NCBI RefSeq assembly: GCF_013911645.1
Contig: NZ_JACESV010000006.1
Coordinates: forward strand, 80,400 to 144,399
Direction of reading: 5' to 3'
Source of the DNA: Allomuricauda sp.
GTDB taxonomy: Bacteria; Bacteroidota; Bacteroidia; Flavobacteriales; Flavobacteriaceae
DNA: 64,000 nt
The translations under genes and the position numbers were made by a program. The notes below the pieces were generated by a model. It ran no database searches, was not told where the DNA came from, and was given only the letters and a program-made list of their open reading frames with translations. Below are positions 16,316 to 26,193 of the stretch, in pieces (position 1 is the first letter of the stretch; each line of letters starts with the position of its first letter).

Positions 16316-16741
16316 TTAGGCGGTCTTGGCCGTTTTGGAGCTCTTGGCCTTGGCAGGCGTTTTAGGCGTATTTCCCTTTTGGGGAGTTGGCTCGGCTTCT
16401 TGGGATTCCTTGCCTCCCAAGAGCAGGATCTCGGTGGCCACGATCTCGGTCACATAGACCTTGACATCCATCTCATTGGTATAGCTTCGGGAGACCAATT
16501 TCCCCTCGATGGCAATTTCCTTCCCTTTGTGGGCGTACTGTTCGATGACCTCCGCCCTTTTGTCCCAGGCCACCACGTTGTGCCACTGGGTGGATTGTAC
16601 CTTTTCCCCTTGGGCGTTCTTGTAATACTCGTTGGTGGCCATGGCAAAGCGTACGGTCTTGCTACCGCTTTCCAGTACGGCCACTTTGGGATCGTTTCCG
16701 ATGTTCCCGATCAATTGGACTTTGTTTCTCAATGTACTCAT
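16316..16741 (-). CDS. ssb: Single-stranded DNA-binding protein
   Basis: The 141-residue protein has the OB-fold of bacterial SSB: MSTLRNKVQLIGNIGNDPKV, the conserved RFAMATNEYYKNAQG and STQWHNVVAWDKRAE segments and KGKEIAIEGKLVSRSYT, in the usual order (residues 1-105). The tail is Ala/Lys/Pro-rich and ends KSSKTAKTA. The acidic tip (DDDIPF-like) used by chromosomal SSBs to recruit partner proteins is absent. This fits an element-borne SSB that coats transferred single strands. A small frame (16753-16890) ends 11 nt upstream and may be cotranscribed. Confidence 0.9.
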   Translation of the reverse strand: MSTLRNKVQLIGNIGNDPKVAVLESGSKTVRFAMATNEYYKNAQGEKVQSTQWHNVVAWDKRAEVIEQYAHKGKEIAIEGKLVSRSYTNEMDVKVYVTEIVATEILLLGGKESQEAEPTPQKGNTPKTPAKAKSSKTAKTA

Positions 16742-16752
16742 GATTAAAAAAT

Positions 16753-16890
16753 TTAAAGATTAGAATTATATGAAGCCCTATCCGTCAGGGCGTTGAAAAC
16801 TGATTTACTTATTATATCCAGAGCGTTTTCCTTTTTGTTCGTTTTTAACTTTTGAAGTGCTCCCGTTTTATTGTTTTCGTATGATTTCAT
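16753..16890 (-). CDS. Small 45-residue protein upstream of ssb, unknown
   Basis: A short frame from ATG (16890) to TAA (16755-16753) codes for a basic start (MKSYENNKTGALQKLKTNKK) and a more balanced end (ENALDIISKSVFNALTDRAS). It stops 11 nt before the ssb ATG on the same strand, as in an operon. No family was recognised. The amino-acid use is protein-like, but the length makes chance possible. Confidence 0.35.
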   Translation of the reverse strand: MKSYENNKTGALQKLKTNKKENALDIISKSVFNALTDRASYNSNL

Positions 16891-17774
16891 CGTTCTTGGT
16901 TTAAATGATTTACTTCCCATAGGGCCGTCACGTATCCTTTTTGTTGCTGATCGTGGTACAACCTCCAGGCTTGTACAAGGGCGTATAAAAAGCGAAGCGG
17001 CTTTATGCCGCCCGCAAGGCTGGATGTTGTTGTTTTGCCGTCAAAAAGGAAGCACGGACGGCTTGGGCAAGGGAATCAAGAACGGGAAATGCGAAAGGAA
17101 TGGGAGCCACGGAAAAAACAATGGAAATACACGGAATTTAATGCTTATTCCCAACAACAAACACAGCGAAGATTTGATAGAAATGAGACCTATTGGGATG
17201 TATGTACCCCAAACACCCTTTAGCCATTAAGTAGGGTATCAAGTGGGCATTGGGCTAAGGAGTGTGGAATATGAGGGTAGATTTTCAATAGCACGAACCT
17301 AAAAATGTACTACTCTAGCATCTGTAATGGTAATAAAAGCCATCAAAGTCAAATTTGGACAACCTTTATCTGAGCAGAACGATTTAGAAAAAGGTATCCT
17401 TCCTTTTAAAGTTTTTAGATGCATTTCACGATTTAAAAACCCTCCCTTTTCATATTATCATATCGCGTTGGAAATAGATCAATATGATTCAGGAAAGATC
17501 GAAAAAATGGTATTACATACGGAAGCTACCTTTGATTATTTGGTTTACAGACCATTTTTTCAGCTACCGATACCGAGCCTCAGTTTAATTCGAGGGAGCA
17601 CTTTAATTATTAATGATACAATGAACATGATATGAGAAAAAGATAAGGCAGTCTAAGCCGTAAGGTAATTATATGAAGACTTCGAAAGTAAAAAATATTC
17701 TTTTACCATTTATGTTGCCCAACCATACTCGGACAATTAATATTTGGTCCCGTTCTGATAAGTTCAAATCGTTT
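16891..17774. other. Long stretch without a clear gene; hairpins and one doubtful frame
   Basis: About 880 bases between the mobilization module and the 7TM-LytTR gene. Two stable inverted repeats are seen: GTACAA/TTGTAC (16956-16976) and GCGGC-tttat-GCCGC (16997-17011). They could belong to an oriT, a replication site or the end of the element. A plus-strand frame at 17327-17635 (102 codons, MVIKAIKVKFGQPLSEQND) has protein-like composition but no ribosome-binding site or recognised family. No integrase, att duplication or tRNA was found, so the right end of the mobilizable element is undefined. Confidence 0.4.
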
Positions 17775-18776
17775 CTAATCCAATTCATTTTTAAAAGATC
17801 GCGAAACCGGAATACTGGTTTTCTCCATAAGCGTCAATGAATTGTAACTTCTTTGTTTAATAAAATTTATATTCACAAGATAGGATCTGTGGCATTGTAT
17901 AAAATTTGGGGGCAGCTCTTCCTTAATTTGGTGAAGTTTCCCCCTCACATAATGGTTTTTACCATCACTGGTAAAGATATTTAAGTAGTGGTCATCGGCT
18001 TTGATATACATCAAGTCACTTATATATACTCTAGCCTTATCCTTGAGGACAATATGATTTTTAATGACTATTCTTTTTAATTCATCAATCTTTTTTGAGG
18101 ACTCTCTTTGGTCTATTTCAAGGTTCTTGAAGCGGACACCCAAAATGGCAGCAAAAACTACGGCTTCCAATAAGGCACCTACATACAAAAAGAAGGATGC
18201 ATGAAGGCCAAATCGGTCCTCAAAACCATCGAAGCCATAAAAAATCTGAGCCAAGTAGGACAAATTAGCGAAACAGAAGAATAATAGGGAACCAAAAACA
18301 AATAGGGTAGCCACCTTTGTTTTCAACCTCAAAAACTTGACATAACTGACTAGAGCAAAAACTGAAAAAAGAGGGGATAATAACATGAATGCATGTTTTT
18401 GCGCACCATGTCCCCAAATACCCAACAGGAAAACCAGAATAAAGATTCCTAAAACTAAAATATTCCTAGCCCAAACCAATACCTTATCCCATTGCGGTAT
18501 CTTTTTAGGGGTATCAAGCAGTGCCCGCGCAAAGGATATATAAAAAATATAGGTGGCCAGATGAACACTGGGGCTGCTCATGATATGTATGTTCCTGTAC
18601 GGACCAGGCAAAAGGCCTTGACCCAAAAAAAAGAGAAATAAGAAAAAAAAATAAAGGGAATAATATAAAAATTGCTGGTTCCTATTAATCAGGAAGATAA
18701 TTAAATGGTAAAAACTAAGGATAAAAATTGATCCTCTGAGGTAGTTATAAAAATTCGAGTAAATATCCCCTAGCAT
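17775..18776 (-). CDS. 7TM (DISM-like) LytTR regulator
   Basis: The 333-residue protein has seven predicted membrane helices (about 12-215), a 7TMR-DISM-like sensor without its periplasmic domain. A short coiled segment (FKNLEIDQRESSKKIDELKR) leads to a C-terminal LytTR DNA-binding domain (about 240-333; DLMYIKADDHYLNIF, FIQCHRSYLVNINFI). It is the last gene of the leftward surface-protein cluster, 25 nt after the FN3 lipoprotein stop, so it may be cotranscribed with it and control it. Confidence 0.75.
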   Translation of the reverse strand: MLGDIYSNFYNYLRGSIFILSFYHLIIFLINRNQQFLYYSLYFFFLFLFFLGQGLLPGPYRNIHIMSSPSVHLATYIFYISFARALLDTPKKIPQWDKVLVWARNILVLGIFILVFLLGIWGHGAQKHAFMLLSPLFSVFALVSYVKFLRLKTKVATLFVFGSLLFFCFANLSYLAQIFYGFDGFEDRFGLHASFFLYVGALLEAVVFAAILGVRFKNLEIDQRESSKKIDELKRIVIKNHIVLKDKARVYISDLMYIKADDHYLNIFTSDGKNHYVRGKLHQIKEELPPNFIQCHRSYLVNINFIKQRSYNSLTLMEKTSIPVSRSFKNELD

Positions 18777-18801
18777 CCTTACAAATCAGAAATTTTGTTC
18801 C

Positions 18802-19464
18802 TTAAAATTCCACAGATATACTATTGCTTGAAAAGTTACCGTTTTTATCATAGGCGATAACCTTGAAATAATACATGGTATTTGGTTCAATAGCTGTAGT
18901 GGCGGATGTTTGGTCGGTTTCTGAGATTAATTCATCAGGTGGGTCATTTAGTGAAAAGAACACGTTATAGTAATTAATGTCATTATCCAAATCCGTGCTC
19001 TGCCAAGAAAGTGTAACAGTATTGTCTCCATTGTTATTTACTCCCAAGTTGGGTGGAAACGGAACATGGTTCTCTTCGGACAACCCTTCAGTATAAAAGG
19101 TGAATTCCTCACTGGTTTTGGAATTGCCGAACCCATCGGCTACAGTTATCTTCCACCGATATAATGTTCCAGGCTCTAAATCTAAGATAGTCGAAGACGC
19201 CCCTGTCAATTCTGTAAATTGTGTCCCTGCTACAACATCCTCATATTCCAATAAAAATGAGTTTACACCTTCCACATCTTCCCAGTCTAGTTGCACACTT
19301 ATCAGCCCCGAAGCCAATTCTGTACCCAAACATTGGGAGTTGTTTTCCGGTAAAAGCAGGGTAACTGCTTGCAAATCTACATTGGTTTCGAACTTTCCTT
19401 CACAACCTGTCAAAAGGATGAAGAATAAACTAACGATGATAGTATTCCTATAATATGAACCCAT
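18802..19464 (-). CDS. FN3-domain lipoprotein
   Basis: From ATG at 19464 the protein has 220 residues; a frame extension to 19482 would need TTG and overlap the giant gene, so the ATG 4 nt after that gene's stop is preferred. A lipoprotein signal (FFILLTGCEGK) is followed by two fibronectin type III-like domains (about 35-125 and 130-220) with typical VQLDWEDVEGVNSFLLEYE and VTLSWQSTDLDNDINYYNV strands and the LEPGTLYRWKITV segment. It is probably anchored in the outer membrane and binds a surface partner; this is inference from the neighbours. Confidence 0.75.
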   Translation of the reverse strand: MGSYYRNTIIVSLFFILLTGCEGKFETNVDLQAVTLLLPENNSQCLGTELASGLISVQLDWEDVEGVNSFLLEYEDVVAGTQFTELTGASSTILDLEPGTLYRWKITVADGFGNSKTSEEFTFYTEGLSEENHVPFPPNLGVNNNGDNTVTLSWQSTDLDNDINYYNVFFSLNDPPDELISETDQTSATTAIEPNTMYYFKVIAYDKNGNFSSNSISVEF

Positions 19465-19468
19465 GAAT

Positions 19469-22400
19469 TTATTCTTTAACAATTTTAAACGACTTTATAG
19501 CATCCAAGCTATTTGATTGGATTAAGTAAACACCACTTGGTAGGGTTGACAGGTCGATGGACGCCTTTCCTGAAATTATCTCCAACTCAACTTGTTTGAC
19601 CATTTGACCACTCAGCGAGTAGATATTTAGTCTCCCTTTTTCATCTGAAGTAAACCCTTGGAAATTCAGTATGTCAACCACTGGATTTGGATAAATAGAA
19701 ATATCTCCTATCTGGATTATTTCTGCATAAATCCCTTGACAATCGGAAGAACCCGATATACTAATTTCATTTTTACCTTTCTCCACCGGCACCGTTAGAA
19801 TTTCTTTCCCAGTGCTTTCCATACTGAAACTATATTGTTTTTGGTTTACATAAACTTCATATTCCTTACTTCCATCTACTATAAATCGGGCCTTCAGGTT
19901 CCTTGAATCTATACCTTGGGTCGTGGCCGATATACGATCGTATGTTTTAATCTCAACTCCAAAGCAACGTTCAAAATCTGGGAGTTCACCAGTTGTAATA
20001 CACACTTGATAACTTCCTTGGGCCAAATTGGTCGCGACATAGTCATTGCTAAAATTCGCTGTGCCCACTGGATTACCATCCAAACTTACTTCGAATGTAT
20101 ACTGCTCGTTATCGACGCTTACTTCAAAACTACCATTGCTCCTGTCAGGACAAGTTTCACTCAGTACCAAAACGGAAATATCTTCCAGCCCAATGTCCAA
20201 TCCAGTTTCTGGACAACCATTTTCATTCGATATACCTGCCTCAAGTGGGCAATTATCCATACTGTCGGGAACACCATCATTATCATCATCCAAATCAGCA
20301 TTATTTCCTGTTCCATCGCCATCGGTATCCGTGTCCTCACTGTCATCCCTAGGAAAAGCATCCTCCGTGTCTGGTATGCCATCACCATCATCATCCGTAT
20401 CACAGAGATCTCCAATACCGTCACCATCCAAATCAGCTTGGTCAGCATTTGCCGTGTTAGGACAGTTATCTACTACGTCAAGAACGCCATCGTTATCAGA
20501 ATCCGAACCATTTGCAGCGTTATTATCGATTATCTGCCCCTTTACTTGTGACACCGGAATAGTAATATCCGATTCGTTGGTTGTTATTTCAACAATAAAG
20601 GTCTCAACTTCTTCCTCAACAGTGTCGTCTATAATCTCAATCTCAAAAGTTGCCGATGATTGTCCAGGTTCAATAAATACGGTATTGCCGATTTGGTTTT
20701 TTAGCCCATTTATAAAATCAGTTCCCAATTCCGCAGATGTCCCACTTGCACTTTCAGACAAAGACACATCAAACCCAAGACTATTTTGTGTGCCATTAGT
20801 TGCACTATTTCCATTATCATCTCCCAAGCCCAAAGCGAATATGGCATCTTGAAGACCTTCTGCCCCATCTTGGATTTTCGTCAAGATAATATGGTTGTCA
20901 TTATCGGCTATCCCCAATTGGGCACTCGGCAGTAACCCATTTATGTCCACAAAATAGCCATCCCCTTCTTGTATTTCCAATCCAACCGATTCCAGACCTT
21001 CAAAAATCATGTCATCTATTGCACTGATTGAAATTTCCGTGGAAGACTGCCCATTGGGAATAATCCTATTTCCACTTAGGCTGAAATCGGTTCCTTGCTG
21101 AGCTGTACCGATGTCCAACCAATTCAATTGGATGTCCTGCCCGCTAGTATTGGTCAAGGCATTCCCATTCCCGTCAGTGAGCGAAATGGTAAAAACTGAA
21201 GGAATGCCATTTTCATCGATGTTGTTTCCAGCGGCTACCTCAATTCGGAAATCATCTTCAATAACATTGTAAGTGTAAGTGAAGGACAAATCCCCTGGAA
21301 CTAATGGGAGTTCAGTAGAATTCGATGTCACTTCCAACACAATGGATTCATTTCCTTCTATTTCGGTGTCGGCTAATATAACCAGACCCGGAACAGGAAT
21401 TGGATTGTTGCCATCATAGGTTTGTGCAGGTATTTGAATGGTAAGTGGTTGCCCATTATTAAATTCATAGTCTGAACCTGCAACGGCAGGATTACTGAAA
21501 GAAGCATTGCTGGTCACATCCGTAATTTGAATAGTTGTTGGAATGGTCACGGTACCATTTAGTACCAATTGTGGATTTGGAAAAGCAAGGTCTTCGAGCA
21601 TCGACTCACTTGAAACCAAAAATGCTACACTAACTTGGTTGGGGGCAGCAGAACAATCTTCCAAAAATTGTGTCCCCGCATCATACTGCCAAGTTGATGA
21701 GACATTGCCCACGGTGGCCCCATCAACTTCAACGCATGATAAATCCGGGAAATTGCCCGTAATGATAACATCACTGATGTTTCCATTATTTCCATTTTTT
21801 AAATTTAATGAGGTTAATGGTACACCTCCGTTCGTACCATTGTATGCCAAAAATATTCTGTCAATATTTGGACAAGCGGAAAAATCCAACGAAGTAATCC
21901 CTGTGTTCTCGCCCTCATATGTAGATAGACTACTGGATGTTCCACCGTCTTGCAAACTTGTAAGGTCTAAGGTAGTAAGGTTGGGGTTATTTCTAACGCT
22001 CAGCGTTTCTAAGGTTGTAAGATTCGTGATGTCCAGACTTGTCAAATCATTGTCCACTACGGAAAGCCGTTCCAAGTCTCTTAAAAAAACAGACAAGGGC
22101 AAATTTTGCAAGTTGGGATTCCCTTCGATCTCAACATTGACCAAAGCCCTATTGTTCAACTGTAAACCATTAAAGGTACCAAGTGACGTCCCTGCGACTC
22201 TCAGGGTTTTGAGAAGAATATTTTCATCCAATTGAAAACTGGTAAGTTTTGGTAAATTCTCTACAATCAAATCAGTTGCCCTGATATCAAAAATCGTCAA
22301 ATCTTCAAGGTTGGACCTATTTTCCACGGCAAAAATAGTTAGGTCCTCCCCTGCCACTTCCATGGAGGTCAGTGGAGAATCATCTGCCGGTAATACCAGG

Positions 22401-25400
22401 TTCGAAATAGTATTGAATCTAAGGGAAAGGTTTTCTAAAAAATCATTGGTCGATAGGTCCAAAGAAGTCAATTGGGTTCCCTCAATTGCCAGAAACCTGA
22501 TACCGGTATCAGAAACATTGAGACTGCTCAAGTCAGGATGGTTCAAAAGGAACAATGATGCCAGAGGATTTGAACTCACATCCACGCGTTGAAGCCTTGT
22601 ATTGAACTCCAAGTTTAAATCAACAATACCATTTCCAAAGACCTCCAGTACCTCCAATGCCACATTGTTGACCAGATTTAATGCATTTAGACTACAGGCA
22701 TTGGCGTATAGTTCCCTGAGTTGAAGGTTTTGGCTCAAATCTATGGTGCCCAGATTGATTTGGTTAACGTTCAGAACCTCCAAATCGACAAAATCCTGAA
22801 TTCCCTCCATGGAATTGATGAACAAGCGCTCCACATTGACATTGGTCACCCCAACTAGGGCCGAAGTGAGCACCCTGCCATCGTTCGGGGTGGCATCAAT
22901 CCCTTGATCGACCAGATACTGTTCAAAAACAGTATCCGGAATCAAGGTGTACTCGGATGTACAATTGGCTTGGTACGAGGCCATATTATCTTTCACCCAA
23001 CCCGTGGGCGATGTTCCAACTATTGAAGCATCGACCTGTATACAACTCAAATTGGGGTTGTTCTCCAGTTGAAGGCTTGTTATCGAGCCATTGAAGCCAT
23101 TTTGAACATTGGCCTCTGTTAATGCACCATTATAACTGTTGTACGCGCTTAGCCTTGTCATATTTGGATTATTGGAAATATCAATTGTTGTTAAACCAGA
23201 CCCATAGGTTTCCAATATCTCTAGAGCAGTTAAACTGCTCACATCGATATTCGAGAGCGATTCATTCAGTTGCACCCCTAAATAAGTTAAATTAGGCACG
23301 CTGCTTAAATCCAAATTGGAGATACCGGAATCGGCCAAAAGCAAGGATGTCACATTTTGTTTTCCCGTAAGGTCTAAGGAAGTAAATTGGGTTCCCCTTG
23401 GTACCAGGGTTATATCCTCTAAAAGATTATTAGTACTTATGTCCACCCCACTCAATTGGGGAGCATTTATAATGGATAGACGTACCAGGTTTGGATTTCC
23501 CGAAAAATTGATTTGTGGCAAGGAGGCCGCTTGATCGTTAATTAAGCTGAAATCTTCCAGTGCCGTAAAGTCCTGTATTCCTGCAAAACTGGATATATTG
23601 TAATCAGAGATATCCAATGTCGTTACTGTATTGATGGATGCCGTAGGTACCCTACCGTCAATGGTAGGGTTTGTGTCAATTCCTTGATCGATTAGGTATT
23701 GCTCAAATATAGGATTTGGAATTTCAGTATATTCAGTAATGGATGTATCCACGAATATCTCTGAGGACAAGGAAACCCTATTTCCGTTTTCAATGCCCGT
23801 ACCACTAACCAATAGTTTTGAAGAATCAACTAATTGAACCGAGTTGAGCTCTACATCATTGAGTCCAAAGCTTTGCTCCAAAATACCGTTGTTGGCAAAT
23901 GAGGCGTCCATTGTTCCTGTATCATCAAATACAGCAACAAAACCATTGGTGCCGCTTGTACCTACGACGGCGAATTTATTTCCTGCCAAATATTGAATTT
24001 CATAGGCGCTCAAGTTTGCATTGGCAAGCCCCAGATAGAGGTATGAGTTGGTGCCAAAGGAATTGTCCGGTGTGCCATCTGAATTGTATTTTCTCACCTT
24101 TACCCTATTGCCCGATATATTCTCATTACCCAAAACCAAAAAACTACCGTCATCGTAAATGATGAAATCCATTGCATTGTTGGAACTTGCGGTATAGATA
24201 TCCGATGCCAAAAAATTGGTATCTTCAACACCATTGGGATTAAACTTTTTGAGAGCAAAAGTTCTGGATGTACCATTGATCAATTCACCACTCACATAGA
24301 TGTTCCCATCATTTCCCGTTTTAATTTTTGAGGGAACAAAGCGCCCACCGGAAATAGTTGGCCTTACTATGCCATTAGTGCCAAAACCAGTATCCAGAAG
24401 CCCTGCATTTGTTCCCTGTCCCAAATAACGGGCGATAACAAATTCCGAATCACTGGTTCCTGCCACCACTAATTTTGTTTGGCCATTATCTTCCATGGCC
24501 GTAACGGATGAGGCAATATCATTGCTTCCATTGTTGATATCAGTCTGGACGATATCATTTATTGACCCACCAAAATCTATACGTGTGAATGCCCCGTTTA
24601 TGTTTTCCGTAAGTCGGGCCAACATAAAATCATTGTCACCATTGGTGTTGATCACGCCGACACCTATTAAATGTTCATCAGAAGATGCACTACCAGAGTT
24701 ATCTTGGTAATATGCACCATGGTTCAGCTCCAAATCGACCAGGGTGGTCGCGATTTCGCCTATGTTCCCAATTCCACCTACACTAGGATTTACTGCTTGG
24801 ATGTATTTATATCCGGTCAACGGTTGCTCACTCACTGCTATTACAGGAAATGGGTATGGAGTACTTCCTCCGGATCTCTTGGTCAGAATACTTTTGATAA
24901 TCTTATGTTTAGGTTCCAGTATATATCTTCCAGAACGGTTGCCAAAATTTGGATCGGGCTGGGTATTGGATTGCAACCTGATCATAGTCAATGTGAACGT
25001 ATACCCACTTGTGGAGTCATAAAAGTCAGCTGTACTACTGTAACCTACCCCAAGCACTTCGGCATTATCCATTTTGAATCCCTTGACCAAAAAATCTTGG
25101 TGGCCTAAAAAATCAAAAGGCTCTGATACGCCATCAGGGCTAAAGGTATTGACCAACCCACCATTAGGCCCTACTTTTCGAAAATGAAAATCATTCCATC
25201 TGTTATCAGAACCATAGTATAAAATTTCTCCGTTGGCATAATCCAGAAAATTGTCTTGAATACTGTTAATGGAACTTCTGAAAATAGAAAAACCGGAGTT
25301 AAATCTCCCAAAATCGCCATAGCTCATATCATAATCTCCAAGATTTGTATTGTACCGTCTTAAAGTCCCGCCATAACCGACCATGATACCATTTGGGCTA

Positions 25401-26182
25401 TAAATCGCTGCTCGTTCACCAATATCAAAAGGACCGGAAAATAAATCGCCTGTATGTTCAATTATTGATAATTTCCAATTTCTTATACCAGATGGTTTAT
25501 GCACAACTGCGTAGCCACCTACTCCGTTAAAAGTTTGCTTGTCAACTGAGCTTATAGATCCTACTAATTGGTCGGTAAGGCCATCATCCGAAAAGGTAGG
25601 GTCAAACTCACCATTTGCAGTCAGCTTTAAAAGATAGCTGCCACCTCCGCCTCTTCTATTTAGCGGAACAACAATCTTATAATTTGTAGGAAAGGCAATG
25701 GGACTCAGAGCCAATCGGACGTCCTCGGCCAAATCTATTGTAGTCGTACCATTTACCCCAAAGGAAGTATCCAACTTGCCTTGTGGGTTATATTTTACAA
25801 TTTGTGGGTTGTTCGCCTGATCTTGTATTCCAACCACAAAAGAGCCATCGGGAAAAGCATCGAGATATTGTGCTGTAAGTCCATTGGCGATATCGACGTC
25901 ATTAACCACAACCATACCATTGATTCCGAAATTTTGATCTAAGGTACCGTTATTATTAAATCTTAAAACAACTTCAAGGTCTCTGTTGAAATCATTAAAT
26001 TGACCAAGCACGGTTATCATATAATTTTCATAGGCAGCATCATAGGTGGTGAACCTAATTTCTTTTAAAAATTTGGTGACCACTCCATTAGCACCATAAT
26101 TGGGGTTCAGTTCCCCAGGGGTCTGGCTGCTTCCTGTGTAGGAAACAAAAATCAATAGGATAAATAGTAGTTGTTTTTTCAT
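19469..26182 (-). CDS. Giant T9SS-secreted protein: delta-60 propeller, LRR, Calx-beta, TSP3, type A sorting domain
   Basis: The 2237-residue protein has a signal peptide (FILLIFVSYTGSSQ). Residues about 25-810 contain delta-60 type repeats (D.SFG.NG......, as in LDQNFGINGMVVV and PDNSFGTNSYLYLG), a beta-propeller type of fold. Two leucine-rich blocks (about 815-1075 and 1077-1505) each open with a PxxxFEQYLxDQGID module. Residues about 1510-1890 form Calx-beta-like domains. TSP3 repeats (about 1895-1990, DxDxDGxxD) bind calcium. A C-terminal T9SS type A sorting domain (about 2147-2237: SIYPNPVVDILNFQ... LPSGVYLIQS) directs export through the type IX system. It probably serves in adhesion at the cell surface. 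It sits inside a cluster of lipoproteins with similar repeats. Confidence 0.85.
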   Translation of the reverse strand: MKKQLLFILLIFVSYTGSSQTPGELNPNYGANGVVTKFLKEIRFTTYDAAYENYMITVLGQFNDFNRDLEVVLRFNNNGTLDQNFGINGMVVVNDVDIANGLTAQYLDAFPDGSFVVGIQDQANNPQIVKYNPQGKLDTSFGVNGTTTIDLAEDVRLALSPIAFPTNYKIVVPLNRRGGGGSYLLKLTANGEFDPTFSDDGLTDQLVGSISSVDKQTFNGVGGYAVVHKPSGIRNWKLSIIEHTGDLFSGPFDIGERAAIYSPNGIMVGYGGTLRRYNTNLGDYDMSYGDFGRFNSGFSIFRSSINSIQDNFLDYANGEILYYGSDNRWNDFHFRKVGPNGGLVNTFSPDGVSEPFDFLGHQDFLVKGFKMDNAEVLGVGYSSTADFYDSTSGYTFTLTMIRLQSNTQPDPNFGNRSGRYILEPKHKIIKSILTKRSGGSTPYPFPVIAVSEQPLTGYKYIQAVNPSVGGIGNIGEIATTLVDLELNHGAYYQDNSGSASSDEHLIGVGVINTNGDNDFMLARLTENINGAFTRIDFGGSINDIVQTDINNGSNDIASSVTAMEDNGQTKLVVAGTSDSEFVIARYLGQGTNAGLLDTGFGTNGIVRPTISGGRFVPSKIKTGNDGNIYVSGELINGTSRTFALKKFNPNGVEDTNFLASDIYTASSNNAMDFIIYDDGSFLVLGNENISGNRVKVRKYNSDGTPDNSFGTNSYLYLGLANANLSAYEIQYLAGNKFAVVGTSGTNGFVAVFDDTGTMDASFANNGILEQSFGLNDVELNSVQLVDSSKLLVSGTGIENGNRVSLSSEIFVDTSITEYTEIPNPIFEQYLIDQGIDTNPTIDGRVPTASINTVTTLDISDYNISSFAGIQDFTALEDFSLINDQAASLPQINFSGNPNLVRLSIINAPQLSGVDISTNNLLEDITLVPRGTQFTSLDLTGKQNVTSLLLADSGISNLDLSSVPNLTYLGVQLNESLSNIDVSSLTALEILETYGSGLTTIDISNNPNMTRLSAYNSYNGALTEANVQNGFNGSITSLQLENNPNLSCIQVDASIVGTSPTGWVKDNMASYQANCTSEYTLIPDTVFEQYLVDQGIDATPNDGRVLTSALVGVTNVNVERLFINSMEGIQDFVDLEVLNVNQINLGTIDLSQNLQLRELYANACSLNALNLVNNVALEVLEVFGNGIVDLNLEFNTRLQRVDVSSNPLASLFLLNHPDLSSLNVSDTGIRFLAIEGTQLTSLDLSTNDFLENLSLRFNTISNLVLPADDSPLTSMEVAGEDLTIFAVENRSNLEDLTIFDIRATDLIVENLPKLTSFQLDENILLKTLRVAGTSLGTFNGLQLNNRALVNVEIEGNPNLQNLPLSVFLRDLERLSVVDNDLTSLDITNLTTLETLSVRNNPNLTTLDLTSLQDGGTSSSLSTYEGENTGITSLDFSACPNIDRIFLAYNGTNGGVPLTSLNLKNGNNGNISDVIITGNFPDLSCVEVDGATVGNVSSTWQYDAGTQFLEDCSAAPNQVSVAFLVSSESMLEDLAFPNPQLVLNGTVTIPTTIQITDVTSNASFSNPAVAGSDYEFNNGQPLTIQIPAQTYDGNNPIPVPGLVILADTEIEGNESIVLEVTSNSTELPLVPGDLSFTYTYNVIEDDFRIEVAAGNNIDENGIPSVFTISLTDGNGNALTNTSGQDIQLNWLDIGTAQQGTDFSLSGNRIIPNGQSSTEISISAIDDMIFEGLESVGLEIQEGDGYFVDINGLLPSAQLGIADNDNHIILTKIQDGAEGLQDAIFALGLGDDNGNSATNGTQNSLGFDVSLSESASGTSAELGTDFINGLKNQIGNTVFIEPGQSSATFEIEIIDDTVEEEVETFIVEITTNESDITIPVSQVKGQIIDNNAANGSDSDNDGVLDVVDNCPNTANADQADLDGDGIGDLCDTDDDGDGIPDTEDAFPRDDSEDTDTDGDGTGNNADLDDDNDGVPDSMDNCPLEAGISNENGCPETGLDIGLEDISVLVLSETCPDRSNGSFEVSVDNEQYTFEVSLDGNPVGTANFSNDYVATNLAQGSYQVCITTGELPDFERCFGVEIKTYDRISATTQGIDSRNLKARFIVDGSKEYEVYVNQKQYSFSMESTGKEILTVPVEKGKNEISISGSSDCQGIYAEIIQIGDISIYPNPVVDILNFQGFTSDEKGRLNIYSLSGQMVKQVELEIISGKASIDLSTLPSGVYLIQSNSLDAIKSFKIVKE

Positions 26183-26193
26183 TTCGACTTGAT

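Noticed and set aside
17005..17223. Plus-strand frame with a charged 72-residue product
   Set aside because: No start context, no family and opposite to all neighbours; kept only as part of the gene-free stretch.
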